Of a stretch of DNA of 64,000 nucleotides, positions 47,564-57,426 are shown in pieces. Both the position numbers and the translations under genes were made by a program. The stretch is taken from positions 868,001 to 932,000 of the forward strand of contig NZ_FNIY01000002.1 in NCBI RefSeq assembly GCF_900104355.1, written 5' to 3'. Each line of letters begins with the position of its first letter. The first letter of the stretch is position 1. Under the pieces are notes generated by a model. The model was not told the DNA's origin and ran no database searches. It worked only from the letters and a program-made list of their open reading frames with translations. The stretch comes from Phyllobacterium sp. OV277. GTDB taxonomy: Bacteria; Pseudomonadota; Alphaproteobacteria; Rhizobiales; Rhizobiaceae.

Positions 47564-49075
47564 TTATTCGCTAATGATCTTGACCTTATCGCCGACGGAA
47601 ACCGTACCGCCCGGCGGCAGGGCATTGATCAACCGGAAGAGATCGAGCTTACGGTCTGTTCCCATGATCTGGTTGGACAGGCTGGCAAGCGTATCACCCG
47701 ATTTGACCGTGACAACCCTGATACGCAGCGGCTTGATATTGGCCTTTTCCTGCGGCGTCAGTAGATGAAAACTCTGTGTGACCGTTTGTGCAGCTGGCAT
47801 CAATGCAGTGCTGCCCGTCGGTGCTGCTGTCAGGAAGCGATAGATACGGTCGCCGGAGTTCACGACAAAAATATCAAATTCCCAACGATCCGCTTTGGCC
47901 TTTGCCGACGCGGCAGGCATGCCATTGAAGGTCGTTGCCTTGACGCTGGCGTTGTCGAGGCCCGTGACCCAGCCGCTGCGCATATAATCGACCATGGATG
48001 TCTTGCCGGATATCTGCGTTCCGTCAAAACGGATCGCGACTTCGCCGGGTCCCGTTGCCATGACAGCGGCAGCCGAATTGTCGATGACAAAGCCATCTGG
48101 AACCGTAAAGCTGACACCAAGCAGCGGATGCACAAAGGTACGACCGCGCACATAGCCTTCTTCCGGTGTGTCGCCATAAAGCAGCCCGTCAATGCCTTGC
48201 AGGAAGGAATCGCGGTCGGTCGTACCGACACCCGGCGCACCGATCTTGCGGGCATGGCCGCGCGCAAGCTCAATACGCTGCGGCGCGGAGGGATGGCTGG
48301 CAAGGAAGTCGAGGCTGGCATCGGTGGCGCCGGAGACGTTGCGGAAATCCGAATAGGCCGCCATGGATTGCAGGAACCGCGCGGCGGCAAAGGGATCATA
48401 ACCAGCTTCACCGATCATCTTGATGCCGATGGCGTCAGCCTGCAGTTCCTGATTGCGTGAGAACTGCGCCATACGCAGCTTGCCGCGAATGAGGGCCTCG
48501 CGGCCTGCCTGATCGTCCTGCAAAACTTCCGATACAACACGCCCGGCAATAACAGCTTCCGCCTCGCGCTGTTGACGTTCAACACCATGATTGGCGATGA
48601 CGTGGCCCATTTCGTGGGCGATAACAGCAGCGAGTTCCGCGCTGTCATTGGCCAAGGCGAGCAAGCCGCGTGTGACATAGAGATATCCACCCGGCAGCGC
48701 GAAGGCATTGATATTGGGCGAATTCAGAATGGTGATGCGGTAGGTATGGGTCGGATTATCAGAAACGGTGGTCAGATTGCCGACAACCTTGGCAACCATG
48801 CGCTCGAGCTTTGCATCCTTGTACTCGCCGCCATAGGTGGCAAGGATACGCGGATGCTGTTCGGCACTGAGTTTCGCCAGACGGTCATTCTTCGAGACGT
48901 TGTCAACGATGACAGGGCTGGACGACGGCCCAAGCGCATCTTCCTTCGTTACATTCAAGACTTGGCAGCCTGACAGAAAGGCAAGCAGCAGCGTTGCCGA
49001 AGCCACAGTCGTGCCTCGCCCTGCCGGAAAGAATCGTCGATTGCCTATCGGGAGAATGTGCGAGCCCAGAATCAT
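47564..49075 (-). CDS. M48-family metalloprotease lipoprotein with LysM domain
   Basis: Predicted periplasmic zinc protease for envelope quality control, BepA/LoiP-like. The 503-residue protein has a lipobox LSGC with Cys37, the zinc motif HEMGH (154-158) with a third ligand in ELQADAIG, and a C-terminal LysM-type domain (VVTVKSGDTLASLSNQIMG, about 455-503) that should bind peptidoglycan. No TPR repeats are evident. It is a single gene convergent with carD. Confidence 0.9.
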   Translation of the reverse strand: MILGSHILPIGNRRFFPAGRGTTVASATLLLAFLSGCQVLNVTKEDALGPSSSPVIVDNVSKNDRLAKLSAEQHPRILATYGGEYKDAKLERMVAKVVGNLTTVSDNPTHTYRITILNSPNINAFALPGGYLYVTRGLLALANDSAELAAVIAHEMGHVIANHGVERQQREAEAVIAGRVVSEVLQDDQAGREALIRGKLRMAQFSRNQELQADAIGIKMIGEAGYDPFAAARFLQSMAAYSDFRNVSGATDASLDFLASHPSAPQRIELARGHARKIGAPGVGTTDRDSFLQGIDGLLYGDTPEEGYVRGRTFVHPLLGVSFTVPDGFVIDNSAAAVMATGPGEVAIRFDGTQISGKTSMVDYMRSGWVTGLDNASVKATTFNGMPAASAKAKADRWEFDIFVVNSGDRIYRFLTAAPTGSTALMPAAQTVTQSFHLLTPQEKANIKPLRIRVVTVKSGDTLASLSNQIMGTDRKLDLFRLINALPPGGTVSVGDKVKIISE

Positions 49076-49233
49076 GTCCTCATGTCGTACGGCGCCAGTA
49101 CCAACGCTAAAATCAAGTTCTCACTCGTCTTTTGCCTGCGGAATCGGCGTGCTTACTTTCTAGCTAACCCGTTGAGCAGGCGGGAGCAAGAATTTCATTG
49201 ATTTCTTATGAGACCCATTGAGTACAAAATATG

Positions 49234-49995
49234 TCAAAGTGATAACTCTTGCGAGCCGAGATATTTTCGCAACAGCGCAGGACCCTTGGTCGATAACAAT
49301 TCCCGGGCAGGACCTGACGCTGCAACCCGGCCATTTTCAAGGAAAAACAACGTTGATGGTAGGCGCAGGGCATCTTCGGGGTGATGTGTAACCATGACAA
49401 CGGTCATTCCGGTGTCTTTTTGAAGTTGGCTGACAAGATCAAGCATTTCATGGCGCAGCGCCGGACCAAGTGAAGCAAAGGCTTCATCCAGCAGCAGCAC
49501 AGGCCGGTTACGAACCAGCGCACGCGCAATGGCCACACGCTGGCGTTCGCCTCCCGATAATGCCTGTGGTTTGCGTTGCTCTTTGCCGGCAAGACCAACT
49601 TTTGCGATAGCATCACGGACCGCAGCATGATCGGCCTCATCGAGCCGAAGACTGGACTTGCGGCCAAGGCCGACATTGGCGGCGACATCGAGATGGGCAA
49701 ACAGATTGTTCTCCTGAAACACCATCGAAACCGGTCGCTGCGAGGGCTCGATCTCGGTCATGTCCTGATCACCGATCAACACCCGGCCGGATACAGGCGT
49801 CTCAAACCCGGCTATCAGATTGAGAACGGTCGACTTGCCCGCACCGCTTGGTCCAATGATCGCAGCGATGGATGATGGTTCGATGGCAAAGTCGAAATGC
49901 ATGGCCATGTCACCATAATCGAAGCGAACGGCATCAAGCCGGATCGCTGCTCCGCCCCCCACCAACTTTCTCACCGGTTCAGTCATTTCTTTCAT
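49234..49995 (-). CDS. thiQ: Thiamine ABC transporter ATPase
   Basis: ATPase of the thiamine/TPP importer ThiBPQ. About 253 residues: Walker [30 protein letters not shown] (the ThiQ Q-loop region), signature [15 protein letters not shown], Walker [16 protein letters not shown], switch MVTHHPEDA. The start overlaps thiP; ATG 49995 and 49986 are both plausible (17- or 8-base overlap). It is last in the operon. Confidence 0.93.
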   Translation of the reverse strand: MKEMTEPVRKLVGGGAAIRLDAVRFDYGDMAMHFDFAIEPSSIAAIIGPSGAGKSTVLNLIAGFETPVSGRVLIGDQDMTEIEPSQRPVSMVFQENNLFAHLDVAANVGLGRKSSLRLDEADHAAVRDAIAKVGLAGKEQRKPQALSGGERQRVAIARALVRNRPVLLLDEAFASLGPALRHEMLDLVSQLQKDTGMTVVMVTHHPEDALRLPSTLFFLENGRVAASGPARELLSTKGPALLRKYLGSQELSL

Positions 49996-51613
49996 TGTCC
50001 TGTCGGGTGAGGCTGGCAGCACCGCGATCTGCCGTGAACATCAGCAACAGGCAGAGAACGCCCAGGATCAGCGCCAATCCTGCTGCATCCTGTGTGCGAT
50101 AACTTCCCATGCGCTGCAAGAGCAGGAAAGGCAGAGTCTGGATGGAATCATTGCCGAAGAGCGCGATGGTTCCAAGATCGCCAAGCGACAGGGCCATGGC
50201 AAAGGCGAAGGCAACAGCTATGGGCAGGCGCAAGACGGGCCAGTCGATCAGGCGCAACCGATCCCACCCTGATATGCCGAGTTGAAGGCAAAGCCTGTTG
50301 TGACGGCTTGCAGCCGTATCCCAGGCGGGGCGCAGGATGCGGAAGGCGAAAGGCACGGCCATGGCGGCATTAACGCAAATGACCATAACAGGCGCAAGGC
50401 TGAATGGGTCGATCACATGGCGTGAAAGAATGAACCAGCCAGCACCAATGACGATGGGCGGTACGACCATGATCAGGCTTGCACCCAGATCCAGCGAACG
50501 CTCGAAAAATCTTGGCGCCGATGCCTGCCTTTGGCTTTGCAGATATTCCCGTGCCATGACAAGCGAGAGCGAGATAAGCACGGAGAGGAGGGCGGCTCCC
50601 GCGCCAAGCACGATGCTTGTGATAATAGCGCGCCAGACAGCGAATTCCGTCATCAACCGGGACAGATCAGCGCCTAACCCCGAGACAATGGTTCCTGCCA
50701 TGGGAAGACCAACGAAGAACAGGCCAAGGACGATTATTGCTGTATTGGCGATTTTTGTTGTCCGGTTCGGTCGATCAAACCGTCGGGCACTTGTCTGAAG
50801 ACTGAAACCCTCTTCTGCCGGTTTGCCCGTCAGGCTGAGCAGGAGCAGAACGGCTATCGTCAAGCTCAACTGCAGCAGTGTAAGCGATACGGCGCGGGCA
50901 ATGTCGAAGTCAAAGTGCAGGGATTGGTAGATCGCAACCTCCAGCGTGGTTGCGCGCGGCCCGCCGCCCAGCGTCAGGACGATGGTGAACGATGTGATGC
51001 AGAGCATGAAGATCAGTCCGGCAATACCGGAAAGATTGCGCCTGACGACCGGCCATTCGATCAGTTTGAACCGGGCCCAACTGCCCATGCCAAGCTGCGA
51101 GGATAGTTTCCAATAGTCGAAGGGAATGGAATCAAGGCTGGCAAGTATGAACCGTGTCGCCAGTGGCAGGTTGAAAAAGACATGCGCTATCAGAATGCCG
51201 GTAAGGCCATAAATATTGGGTCTGGCATCGATTCCAAGCTTGTCAAAACCAAAAGCAAGCAGGCCATTGCGGCCATAAATGCTGGTGATGCCAAGGACCG
51301 CGACAAGCGCGGGCAGGGCCAATGGCAGGGCAAAGAGGCGTAAGATGAGCGCCCGGCCCGGAAAGGCGGGATGTTCATGCAGTGCCCGGGCGAGGGGAAT
51401 GGCAAAAGCAACCGCAAGCAGCATCGATAGTAGCGCCTGCATGAGGGTAAACCGCGCCACACGCCATAAATAGCTGTCAAAAGCCGCAAAGCCTTCGGTG
51501 CTTCCACGCAGCGCTTCCCCTGCAAGGCCGAAAAGAGCGCCACCCGCAAGCACCGCCAGAAAGGCGAGGGCAATGGCCCCGGCCCATGGTTTCAGCATAC
51601 GGGTGGCAGTCAT
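49979..51613 (-). CDS. thiP: Thiamine ABC transporter permease
   Basis: Inner-membrane permease with two fused BPD-type domains. The 544-residue protein has about 12 segments and the paired EAA-type loops ([27 protein letters not shown] at about 185 and [21 protein letters not shown] near 445). Size and fused architecture are those of ThiP. It lies four bases after thiB and overlaps thiQ. Confidence 0.94.
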   Translation of the reverse strand: MTATRMLKPWAGAIALAFLAVLAGGALFGLAGEALRGSTEGFAAFDSYLWRVARFTLMQALLSMLLAVAFAIPLARALHEHPAFPGRALILRLFALPLALPALVAVLGITSIYGRNGLLAFGFDKLGIDARPNIYGLTGILIAHVFFNLPLATRFILASLDSIPFDYWKLSSQLGMGSWARFKLIEWPVVRRNLSGIAGLIFMLCITSFTIVLTLGGGPRATTLEVAIYQSLHFDFDIARAVSLTLLQLSLTIAVLLLLSLTGKPAEEGFSLQTSARRFDRPNRTTKIANTAIIVLGLFFVGLPMAGTIVSGLGADLSRLMTEFAVWRAIITSIVLGAGAALLSVLISLSLVMAREYLQSQRQASAPRFFERSLDLGASLIMVVPPIVIGAGWFILSRHVIDPFSLAPVMVICVNAAMAVPFAFRILRPAWDTAASRHNRLCLQLGISGWDRLRLIDWPVLRLPIAVAFAFAMALSLGDLGTIALFGNDSIQTLPFLLLQRMGSYRTQDAAGLALILGVLCLLLMFTADRGAASLTRQDNERND

Positions 51614-51617
51614 GGTG

Positions 51618-52637
51618 CTACAGGCTCATGGCCGCCAGCCATTCATCGATCCAGGCTTTGCGGTTCTTGGCAACCTCTTCGGCTGGGAAGATCAAAGTCT
51701 TGACTGGTTTCACAAGGTTCTCGAAGGCCGGGTTGAGAGCGTCAGTGGTTTTGGCCGCTGGATACATCCAGTTGTTTTCGGGAATGGCGTCCTGAAATGC
51801 CGGACTGGTCATGAAGCTTAGAAACTGCGCCGATAGCGGGTTTTTCGCACCGTTGACAGTTTGAGCCGCGACCTCGATCTGCAAGTAGTGCCCTTCGCTG
51901 AATGAAATCGCCTTGTAGCGATCCACCCGTTCGGCGATCAGATGATAGGCCGGAGAAGTGGTGTAGGACAGAACGAGGGGTGCTTCGCCCTTGGTGAAGA
52001 GGCCATAGGCCTCGGACCAGCCTGGTGTGACGGTCAAAACGCGATTTTTCAGCTTGGCCCAGGCTTCACCGGCCTTGTCGCCATAAACAGATTTAACCCA
52101 GAGAAGCAGACCGAGGCCGGGCGTCGAGGTGCGCGGGTCTTCGATGACGATTTTCTGCGTCGGATCGCCTTCGACAAGTTCTTTCAGAGTCTCGGGCGGC
52201 GTTTTCAGCTTTTCCGAATCATAAATGACGGCGAAATAGCCGTAGTCATAGGGAACGAATATATCATCCTTGTAGCCACCGGGGATATTCACCGCGCTGG
52301 TGTCGATGCCATGGGGCGCAAAAAGATTGGTTTCCTTGGCCTCATAGGTCAGATTGGTGTCGAGCCCGAGAACAATATCGGCCTTTGTCGATTCGCCTTC
52401 GAGTTTGATGCGGTTGAGCAGCGCGACGCCATCGGCAACGGCTACAAATTCCACCGTGCATGCACATTGCTTCTCGAAAGCCTCCTTGACCTTCGGTCCC
52501 GGACCCCATTCGGCGGTGAAGCTTTCATAGGTGTAAACGGTGAGTTTGCCTTCGGCCTGTGCCGCGCCAATTGGCGTGAGGCCGAGGATTGCGGCCAAAA
52601 CAGCCGCGGTCTTTACAATAGTCCCAAATGGCCGCAT
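51618..52637 (-). CDS. thiB: Thiamine-binding periplasmic protein
   Basis: Periplasmic receptor for thiamine, TMP and TPP. The 339-residue protein has a signal peptide ([14 protein letters not shown], cleavage near residue 28), then [46 protein letters not shown] and [15 protein letters not shown], the ThiB signatures. AGGAGG lies six bases before the ATG. It is first in the operon, under a TPP riboswitch. Confidence 0.95.
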   Translation of the reverse strand: MRPFGTIVKTAAVLAAILGLTPIGAAQAEGKLTVYTYESFTAEWGPGPKVKEAFEKQCACTVEFVAVADGVALLNRIKLEGESTKADIVLGLDTNLTYEAKETNLFAPHGIDTSAVNIPGGYKDDIFVPYDYGYFAVIYDSEKLKTPPETLKELVEGDPTQKIVIEDPRTSTPGLGLLLWVKSVYGDKAGEAWAKLKNRVLTVTPGWSEAYGLFTKGEAPLVLSYTTSPAYHLIAERVDRYKAISFSEGHYLQIEVAAQTVNGAKNPLSAQFLSFMTSPAFQDAIPENNWMYPAAKTTDALNPAFENLVKPVKTLIFPAEEVAKNRKAWIDEWLAAMSL

Positions 52638-52694
52638 CGGCGCCTCCTATCGTTCGTGGTTCAAAAGGATTGGTGCGCCGGCAAATCTGCCGCG

Positions 52695-52791
52695 TCTAAT
52701 CCCTCCGCCGGTACAAACCGGATCAGGTTCCGCGGGTTGGCAGGGTTTCCCCTTAAGCCTCTCAGCCGGTCGATCAGACCAAGCACCCCGT
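52695..52791 (-). ncRNA. TPP riboswitch (THI element)
   Basis: On the minus strand the leader of thiB contains the THI core: GGGGTGC at the 5' end, CGGCTGAGAGG (CTGAGA at 52765-52760), then GAACCTGATCCGG (ACCTGATC at 52728-52721) and GCGGAGGGATTAGA at the 3' end. The order and conserved bases match the TPP aptamer. It ends about 58 bases before the thiB start, so it can control the ribosome site or early termination. Confidence 0.95.
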
Positions 52792-52803
52792 TAGAGCATC
52801 GCA

Positions 52804-52832
52804 AGGATAGAGGTTCGGCCAGAGCGGTGCAA
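52804..52832 (-). promoter_or_regulatory. Candidate promoter of the thiBPQ operon
   Basis: On the minus strand TTGCAC (52832-52827), a 17-base spacer and TATCCT (52809-52804). Transcription would start about six bases before the riboswitch, which is the expected position. Confidence 0.55.
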
Positions 52833-52959
52833 GCGGTCGATGCTTATGAAATCCTTATGTTTTGCCCAATCTACCAAATCGAAAGCTGACATTCCCCGCC
52901 CTATCTTCCGCCGCGAAAACATCCCCTCACGGCCTGTTTTCCAAAAGAAAGGTTCAATC

Positions 52960-53157
52960 ATGTTTCGCGGTCATGGCTTTTATTATTCCGGCGTCAGGGT
53001 TCAGCAGAGTGCAGCATCGAGGAATCCACGGAATAATCCGATGCGCTTGCGTCTCCGCCGTCAAAAATTCTTCGCGGCACTCAATCCAAGCCTGTTTCTG
53101 GCCGTGGGCGTCGCGATTGCAGGCATTGCGGCAATTGTGCTCGGCCGGCTGGGGTAG
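52960..53157 (+). CDS. Small single-pass membrane protein
   Basis: A 65-residue protein: a polar, arginine-rich N-terminal 40 residues (RNPRNNPMRLRLRRQK) and one C-terminal membrane segment (FLAVGVAIAGIAAIVLGRL). AAAGG precedes ATG 52960. It is divergent from thiBPQ and 53 bases before the thiamine pyrophosphokinase gene. No family recognised; topology suggests an inner-membrane anchor with a basic cytoplasmic part. Confidence 0.55.
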   Translation: MFRGHGFYYSGVRVQQSAASRNPRNNPMRLRLRRQKFFAALNPSLFLAVGVAIAGIAAIVLGRLG

Positions 53158-53210
53158 AACCGCTTCAGCAAGCCCTGTGCGACCGGCTTTTGCCATGCTA
53201 TGGCCGGTGC

Positions 53211-53837
53211 ATGAGCAAATTCGTTCTTCTCCTTGGTGGCACGCTTCACGTTACCGATCGTCTTCGGCGTCTCGTGGCGGGAGCGCGTGTTCTTGCCGCC
53301 GATGGCGGGATAGTTCATGCGGGCGCGCTGGGCCTTGAACCGGAACTGTGGCTGGGCGATTTCGATTCGACATCGCCTGAGTTGGCAGAACGCTATGCCC
53401 ACATACCACGTTCGGTATTTCCCGCGGCCAAAGACATGACCGACGGCGAACTGGCGCTCAACGAAGCCTATCGGCTGGGGGCGACGGAAGTGATTCTCTG
53501 CGGCGCTTTTGGTGGTGAACGCACAGATCATACGCTGCTGCACCTGACCATGGCGACCCGCTATGCTGCGGAAGGCCGAAAGATTATCCTGTCGAGCGGG
53601 ACCGAAGAAGCACACCCTCTGGTTGCAGGGGAATATTCGTTCGATTTTGCTGATGGAACTGTGTTCAGCATTGTTGCATTTACGTCCCTGCGTGGATTAT
53701 TTATCCGTGGTGCGCGATGGCCGCTGGAAAATATGGAACTTTCTTTCGGTTCATCGCTTACAGTGTCGAATGCCGTGTGTGGAAATCTCCACGTATCGCT
53801 TCGTTCAGGCAATGCAGTTCTGATTGCGGCGCCGTAA
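53211..53837 (+). CDS. thiN: Thiamine pyrophosphokinase
   Basis: Converts thiamine to TPP with ATP, completing use of imported thiamine. The 208-residue protein has the TPK catalytic domain (VLAADGGIVHAGALGLEPEL, WLGDFDST, FPAAKDMTDGELAL, GAFGGERTDHTLLHL) and a C-terminal B1-binding domain (FSIVAFTSLRGLFIRGARWP, then TVSNAVCGNLHVSL). ATG 53211 is preferred over an in-frame ATG at 53190. It lies beside the thiBPQ importer, in opposite orientation. Confidence 0.94.
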   Translation: MSKFVLLLGGTLHVTDRLRRLVAGARVLAADGGIVHAGALGLEPELWLGDFDSTSPELAERYAHIPRSVFPAAKDMTDGELALNEAYRLGATEVILCGAFGGERTDHTLLHLTMATRYAAEGRKIILSSGTEEAHPLVAGEYSFDFADGTVFSIVAFTSLRGLFIRGARWPLENMELSFGSSLTVSNAVCGNLHVSLRSGNAVLIAAP

Positions 53838-53940
53838 AATTGCCCAACGCTTGTAAAACAAAGCGGAAAATGCAATTCTTGCGGTACAGCATTGGGGACG
53901 CAAGCTGGTAGGTTTAGTTTTAAAACGGGAGAGGTCTTCC

Positions 53941-54237
53941 ATGTTGAAAAGTTTGTCGACAGTAGCAGTTGCAGCCGTTCTGGCACTTTCAGTGGCCGGT
54001 TGTACAACTGGTGAGCAGCGCGCTGCAGGTTATGGTGTTGGCGGTGCAGCCCTTGGTGCATTGGCCGGTGGTGCAATCGGTGGTGGCCGTGGTGCGCTCG
54101 CTGGTGCAGCTATCGGTGGTGTTGGCGGCGTCGCCGTTGGTGCCGCAACAGCCAACAATGATGGTGGTGGTCGTCGTTATTGCACGTATGAAAACCGCTA
54201 TGGCGAGCGCTATCGCGCACCTTGCCGCGGTTACTAA
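53941..54237 (+). CDS. Glycine-zipper lipoprotein (copy 1)
   Basis: A 98-residue predicted outer-membrane lipoprotein of the 17-kDa-antigen/YMGG type. Signal with lipobox VAGC (Cys21); residues 32-70 are a glycine-zipper hairpin (GGAALGALAGGAIGGGRGAL, then GAAIGGVGGVAVGAAT); the C-terminus is tyrosine/arginine-rich with two cysteines (CTYENRYGERYRAPC). GGGAGAGG precedes it. A near twin follows downstream, with a matching terminator. Confidence 0.85.
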   Translation: MLKSLSTVAVAAVLALSVAGCTTGEQRAAGYGVGGAALGALAGGAIGGGRGALAGAAIGGVGGVAVGAATANNDGGGRRYCTYENRYGERYRAPCRGY

Positions 54238-54261
54238 TTCTTCCCCATCAGGGAATACAGG

Positions 54262-54290
54262 ACAGGCCGGGAAACCGGCCTGTTTCTGTT
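54262..54290 (+). terminator. Terminator of lipoprotein gene copy 1
   Basis: Stem ACAGGCCGG (54262-54270) / CCGGCCTGT (54275-54283), GAAA loop, then TTCTGTTT. Confidence 0.85.
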
Positions 54291-54382
54291 TGTGGGCCAT
54301 GCAGCCTGCTCAAGCCGATCTTTCTTCTGCCGCATTAGGGCTTCAAGGTTTGCCCGCTATATTCATGTTGAGAGGATTTACA

Positions 54383-54742
54383 ATGGGTTTTCGTTTAGCC
54401 GCGATTGCGGTTTCAGCGCTTCTGGCCATGTCGTTGGCTGGCTGCGAAACGAGCGAACAGAACCAGCGTGCCGGGACGGGTGCGCTGATTGGCGGCGGTG
54501 TTGGTGCACTTGCCGGACAGGCACTCGGACATAATACCAAGAGCACGGTGATTGGTGCGGCCGGCGGCGCGCTTCTGGGTGCAGCTGTTGGTACTGCAAC
54601 AACACCGAGCGGCAGCGGTAATGGCAACCAGAACCTTTGCCGTTATCAGCGGCCCGATGGCAGCATTTATAATGCTCCCTGTGAAGGCAATGGCGGTCGT
54701 GGCGCAGGCTATGGCGGTTATAACAATGGCGGCGGCTACTAA
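54383..54742 (+). CDS. Glycine-zipper lipoprotein (copy 2)
   Basis: A 119-residue paralogue with the same layout: signal with lipobox LAGC (Cys21), glycine zipper (IGGGVGALAGQALGH, then VIGAAGGALLGAAVG), and a C-terminal CRYQRPDGSIYNAPC block, ending in a Gly/Tyr-rich tail. GAGAGG lies upstream. Sequence outside the zipper has diverged strongly from copy 1, so the duplication is old. Confidence 0.85.
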   Translation: MGFRLAAIAVSALLAMSLAGCETSEQNQRAGTGALIGGGVGALAGQALGHNTKSTVIGAAGGALLGAAVGTATTPSGSGNGNQNLCRYQRPDGSIYNAPCEGNGGRGAGYGGYNNGGGY

Positions 54743-54770
54743 ACAGCACGTTGCTGAATGATGAATGCAG

Positions 54771-54800
54771 ACAGGCCGGATTTCCGGCCTGTTCTGTTTT
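54771..54800 (+). terminator. Terminator of lipoprotein gene copy 2
   Basis: Stem ACAGGCCGG (54771-54779) / CCGGCCTGT (54784-54792), then TCTGTTTT. The stem is identical to that after copy 1. Confidence 0.85.
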
Positions 54801-54901
54801 ATATGGTAAAGATATTTGACAGCGGCGCCAATCTCGCCGACAAGCGCCCGTCGGCACTGATGTCAGGCAATAGCGCTCATTTTCCAGAACTGAAAAACTC
54901 C

Positions 54902-56722
54902 ATGGCTCCTCCACTTCTTCGTCTTGACCGGATTGCATTGACGTTTGGCGGCACACCGCTTTTGACCGATGCGGCTATCTCCGTCAGCGAGGGCGACCGT
55001 ATCGCCCTTGTTGGCCGCAATGGTTCGGGCAAGTCAACGCTGCTGAAGATCGCGGCAGGCTTTATTGCGCCAACCGACGGCGAAGTGTTCCGCCACCCTG
55101 GTGTGACGGTTCGCTATCTGGCACAGGCGCCCGATATGGAGGGCTTCGCCAATGTCCGCGATTATGTCGAAGCAGGTCTTGGACCGGCGGATGATCTTTA
55201 TCGTGTCAGCTATATTCTCGAACATCTCGGTCTGACCGGAGAGGAAAAACCTGACAATCTGTCGGGCGGTGAGGCGCGCCGTGCGGCATTGGCCAAGGTT
55301 CTGGCACCGCAGCCGGATATCCTGCTTCTCGATGAGCCCACCAACCATCTGGATTTGACAACCATTGAATGGCTGGAAGGTGAGCTTAGGCAGATCCGCT
55401 CCAGTATCGTGGTCATCTCCCACGACCGACGCTTTCTCGAAAACATCAGCCGCGCGACGGTTTGGCTTGATCGCGGCGTTACGAAACGGCTTGATCAGGG
55501 CTTTGGCGCTTTCGAAGAATGGCGCGACAAGGTGCTTGAGGAAGAAGAGCGCGATCTGCACAAGCTTGGCCGCCAGATTGTGCGCGAAGAACATTGGTTA
55601 CGATACGGCGTTACGGCACGGCGCAAACGCAACATGCGCCGCCTCGGCGAGCTGCACACCATGCGCGGCGAATTCCGCAATCATCGGCGCGCGCAGGGAA
55701 CGGCGGTTCTCAAAGCCAGCGACAGCAAGGAATCCGGCAAGCTGGTTATCGAGGCGGAACATCTGGTCAAGGCTTATGGCGAGCGTGTGCTCGTCAAAGA
55801 TTTCTCCACCCGCATCCAGCGCGGCAACTGTGTCGGCTTTGTCGGCCCGAACGGTGTCGGCAAGACCACGCTTCTCTCCATGCTGACGGGTTTGCTGGCA
55901 CCCGATAGCGGTTTTACCCGTCTTGGCACCAATCTTGAAATCGCGGTGCTCGATCAGAAGCGCGACAGTCTCAACCTTGAGCAGACGCTTTCCGACTATC
56001 TGACTGACGGTCGCGGTGAGAATGTCATTGTCAATGGCGAGCAGCGTCACGTCGCGTCCTATATGAAGGATTTCCTGTTCCAACCGGAACAGCTGCGCAC
56101 GCCGATCCGCGAACTCTCCGGTGGTGAAAGGGCGCGCCTGATGCTGGCGCGCGTCCTCGCCCGTCCGGCCAATCTGCTGGTGCTCGACGAGCCAACCAAC
56201 GATCTCGATATGGAAACGCTTGATCTCCTGCAGGAACTGGTTTCCGGTTTTGCCGGAACGGTGCTGCTGGTCAGCCATGATCGCGATTTCCTTGATCGTA
56301 CCGTAACGTCAGTCATCGCACCCGAGGGTGACGGCCGCTGGCTGGAATATGCGGGTGGCTATACGGATATGCTGGCACAACGCAAGGAAGCGGCACTGGC
56401 AACCCGCAAGGAACTCAAGACCGCCAAGCCGCAGACGTCCGCTGATGCATCCAGCGAAAAGCCAGCGGCGCAGCGCGAGGAAAAGCGCAAGCTTTCCTAC
56501 AAGCAGAAATTTGCGCTGGAGAATCTGCCGGGCAAGATGGAGGTGTTGCACGCCGACATCCACAAGCTTGAGGCGAAGCTCGCTGATCCCAATCTTTTTG
56601 CCAAGAACCCGCAGCTTTTCAACAAGACAGTCGAGGAGATTGGCAAAAAGCGGCATGACCTCGAACGTTTCGAGGAAGAGTGGCTGGAACTCGAAATGCT
56701 GCGCGAGGAAATCGGAGGCTAG
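54902..56722 (+). CDS. uup: ABC-F family ATPase (Uup-like)
   Basis: Soluble protein with two ATPase domains and no membrane part; ABC-F proteins act on ribosomes, and Uup also affects DNA junctions and transposon excision. Domain 1: GRNGSGKST, LSGGEARRAAL, LLLDEPTNHLDLTT. Domain 2: GPNGVGKTT, LSGGERARLML, LVLDEPTNDLDM. A C-terminal charged coiled coil (about 535-606) fits Uup. ATG 54902 gives 606 residues; in-frame starts back to 54758 would add up to 48 non-conserved residues across the terminator. Confidence 0.92.
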   Translation: MAPPLLRLDRIALTFGGTPLLTDAAISVSEGDRIALVGRNGSGKSTLLKIAAGFIAPTDGEVFRHPGVTVRYLAQAPDMEGFANVRDYVEAGLGPADDLYRVSYILEHLGLTGEEKPDNLSGGEARRAALAKVLAPQPDILLLDEPTNHLDLTTIEWLEGELRQIRSSIVVISHDRRFLENISRATVWLDRGVTKRLDQGFGAFEEWRDKVLEEEERDLHKLGRQIVREEHWLRYGVTARRKRNMRRLGELHTMRGEFRNHRRAQGTAVLKASDSKESGKLVIEAEHLVKAYGERVLVKDFSTRIQRGNCVGFVGPNGVGKTTLLSMLTGLLAPDSGFTRLGTNLEIAVLDQKRDSLNLEQTLSDYLTDGRGENVIVNGEQRHVASYMKDFLFQPEQLRTPIRELSGGERARLMLARVLARPANLLVLDEPTNDLDMETLDLLQELVSGFAGTVLLVSHDRDFLDRTVTSVIAPEGDGRWLEYAGGYTDMLAQRKEAALATRKELKTAKPQTSADASSEKPAAQREEKRKLSYKQKFALENLPGKMEVLHADIHKLEAKLADPNLFAKNPQLFNKTVEEIGKKRHDLERFEEEWLELEMLREEIGG

Positions 56723-56760
56723 AGCACCAAGGGCTGCTCTCGCTTCGTTACCTAACGATC

Positions 56761-57126
56761 TTAATTGGCTTTTGGCGCAATCTTTGCGGCGAGATTCTCA
56801 ATACGGGTTGTGACCTCGGAAAGAACACCTGTTATGGCCGTGTCGTTCTTATCTGCTTTTTGCAGAGCTTCGTCACGACTCTTACGCAGGGCATCGGCTT
56901 CGTTTTCAAGGCCTTTCACGCGCATCTGCAATTCATGCAATTCGTCCGTGATCATAATACCGGCCATGACAGTCAGGCGCAGATCACCAATTTCGCCGAA
57001 CGACGATTTAAGGTGCGTTACGTAGCGGTCAAATCGTTCGGCAAGGCCGGTCAGGTGTTGCTCCTGGCCTTCGTCACAGGCCATCCGGTACGCTTTGCCG
57101 TCAATCGTAACTGTTACAGTGGCCAT
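56761..57126 (-). CDS. zapA: Cell division protein ZapA
   Basis: Cross-links FtsZ filaments at the division ring. The 121-residue protein has the ZapA N-domain (VTVTIDGKAYRMACDEGQEQ, then LTGLAERFDRYV) and a long C-terminal coiled coil (LHELQMRVKGLENEADALRK). AAAGAGAC precedes ATG 57126. It follows a DUF4164 gene by 27 bases, the common rhizobial pairing. Confidence 0.92.
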   Translation of the reverse strand: MATVTVTIDGKAYRMACDEGQEQHLTGLAERFDRYVTHLKSSFGEIGDLRLTVMAGIMITDELHELQMRVKGLENEADALRKSRDEALQKADKNDTAITGVLSEVTTRIENLAAKIAPKAN

Positions 57127-57153
57127 GGTCGTCTCTTTCAACTGATGTCGATA

Positions 57154-57426
57154 CTACCGGTCCAGTACGGTGCGAATGGATTCCATCGCCGTTACGAGAC
57201 GGCGAGAGACTTCCTTGTTTGCCGCTTCCAGACGTTCCGCACGTCCTTCCGATGCGTCCAGCTCCTGTGCCAGCTTTCGCCGGTCCATGTTCATGCGCTG
57301 GACTTCTTCCTCGGCTTCGGCAAAATCACCTTCCTGCTCAAGGCGCATATCAACTGCGTCCTCGAGGTGAGCCAAGGCTTTTGCCAGTCTTTCCAGAACC
57401 TGTTTGAGGGTGGCTTCCTGTGCCAT
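57154..57426 (-). CDS. DUF4164 coiled-coil protein
   Basis: A 90-residue, almost entirely helical protein (LKQVLERLAKALAHLEDAVD at 7, then FAEAEEEVQRMNMDRRKLAQ) of the DUF4164 family. AGGGGAAA precedes ATG 57426. It is the first gene of a two-gene unit with zapA and is itself ZapB-like in size and coiled-coil content. A division-ring role is therefore a reasonable inference, not shown. Confidence 0.85.
   Translation of the reverse strand: MAQEATLKQVLERLAKALAHLEDAVDMRLEQEGDFAEAEEEVQRMNMDRRKLAQELDASEGRAERLEAANKEVSRRLVTAMESIRTVLDR

Noticed and set aside
51942-52889. A 315-codon open frame on the plus strand
   Set aside because: Antisense to thiB and to the TPP riboswitch; no conserved motif.
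56723-56760. 6S RNA next to zapA
   Set aside because: 6S RNA often follows zapA, but only 38 bases separate zapA from the convergent ABC-F gene here.
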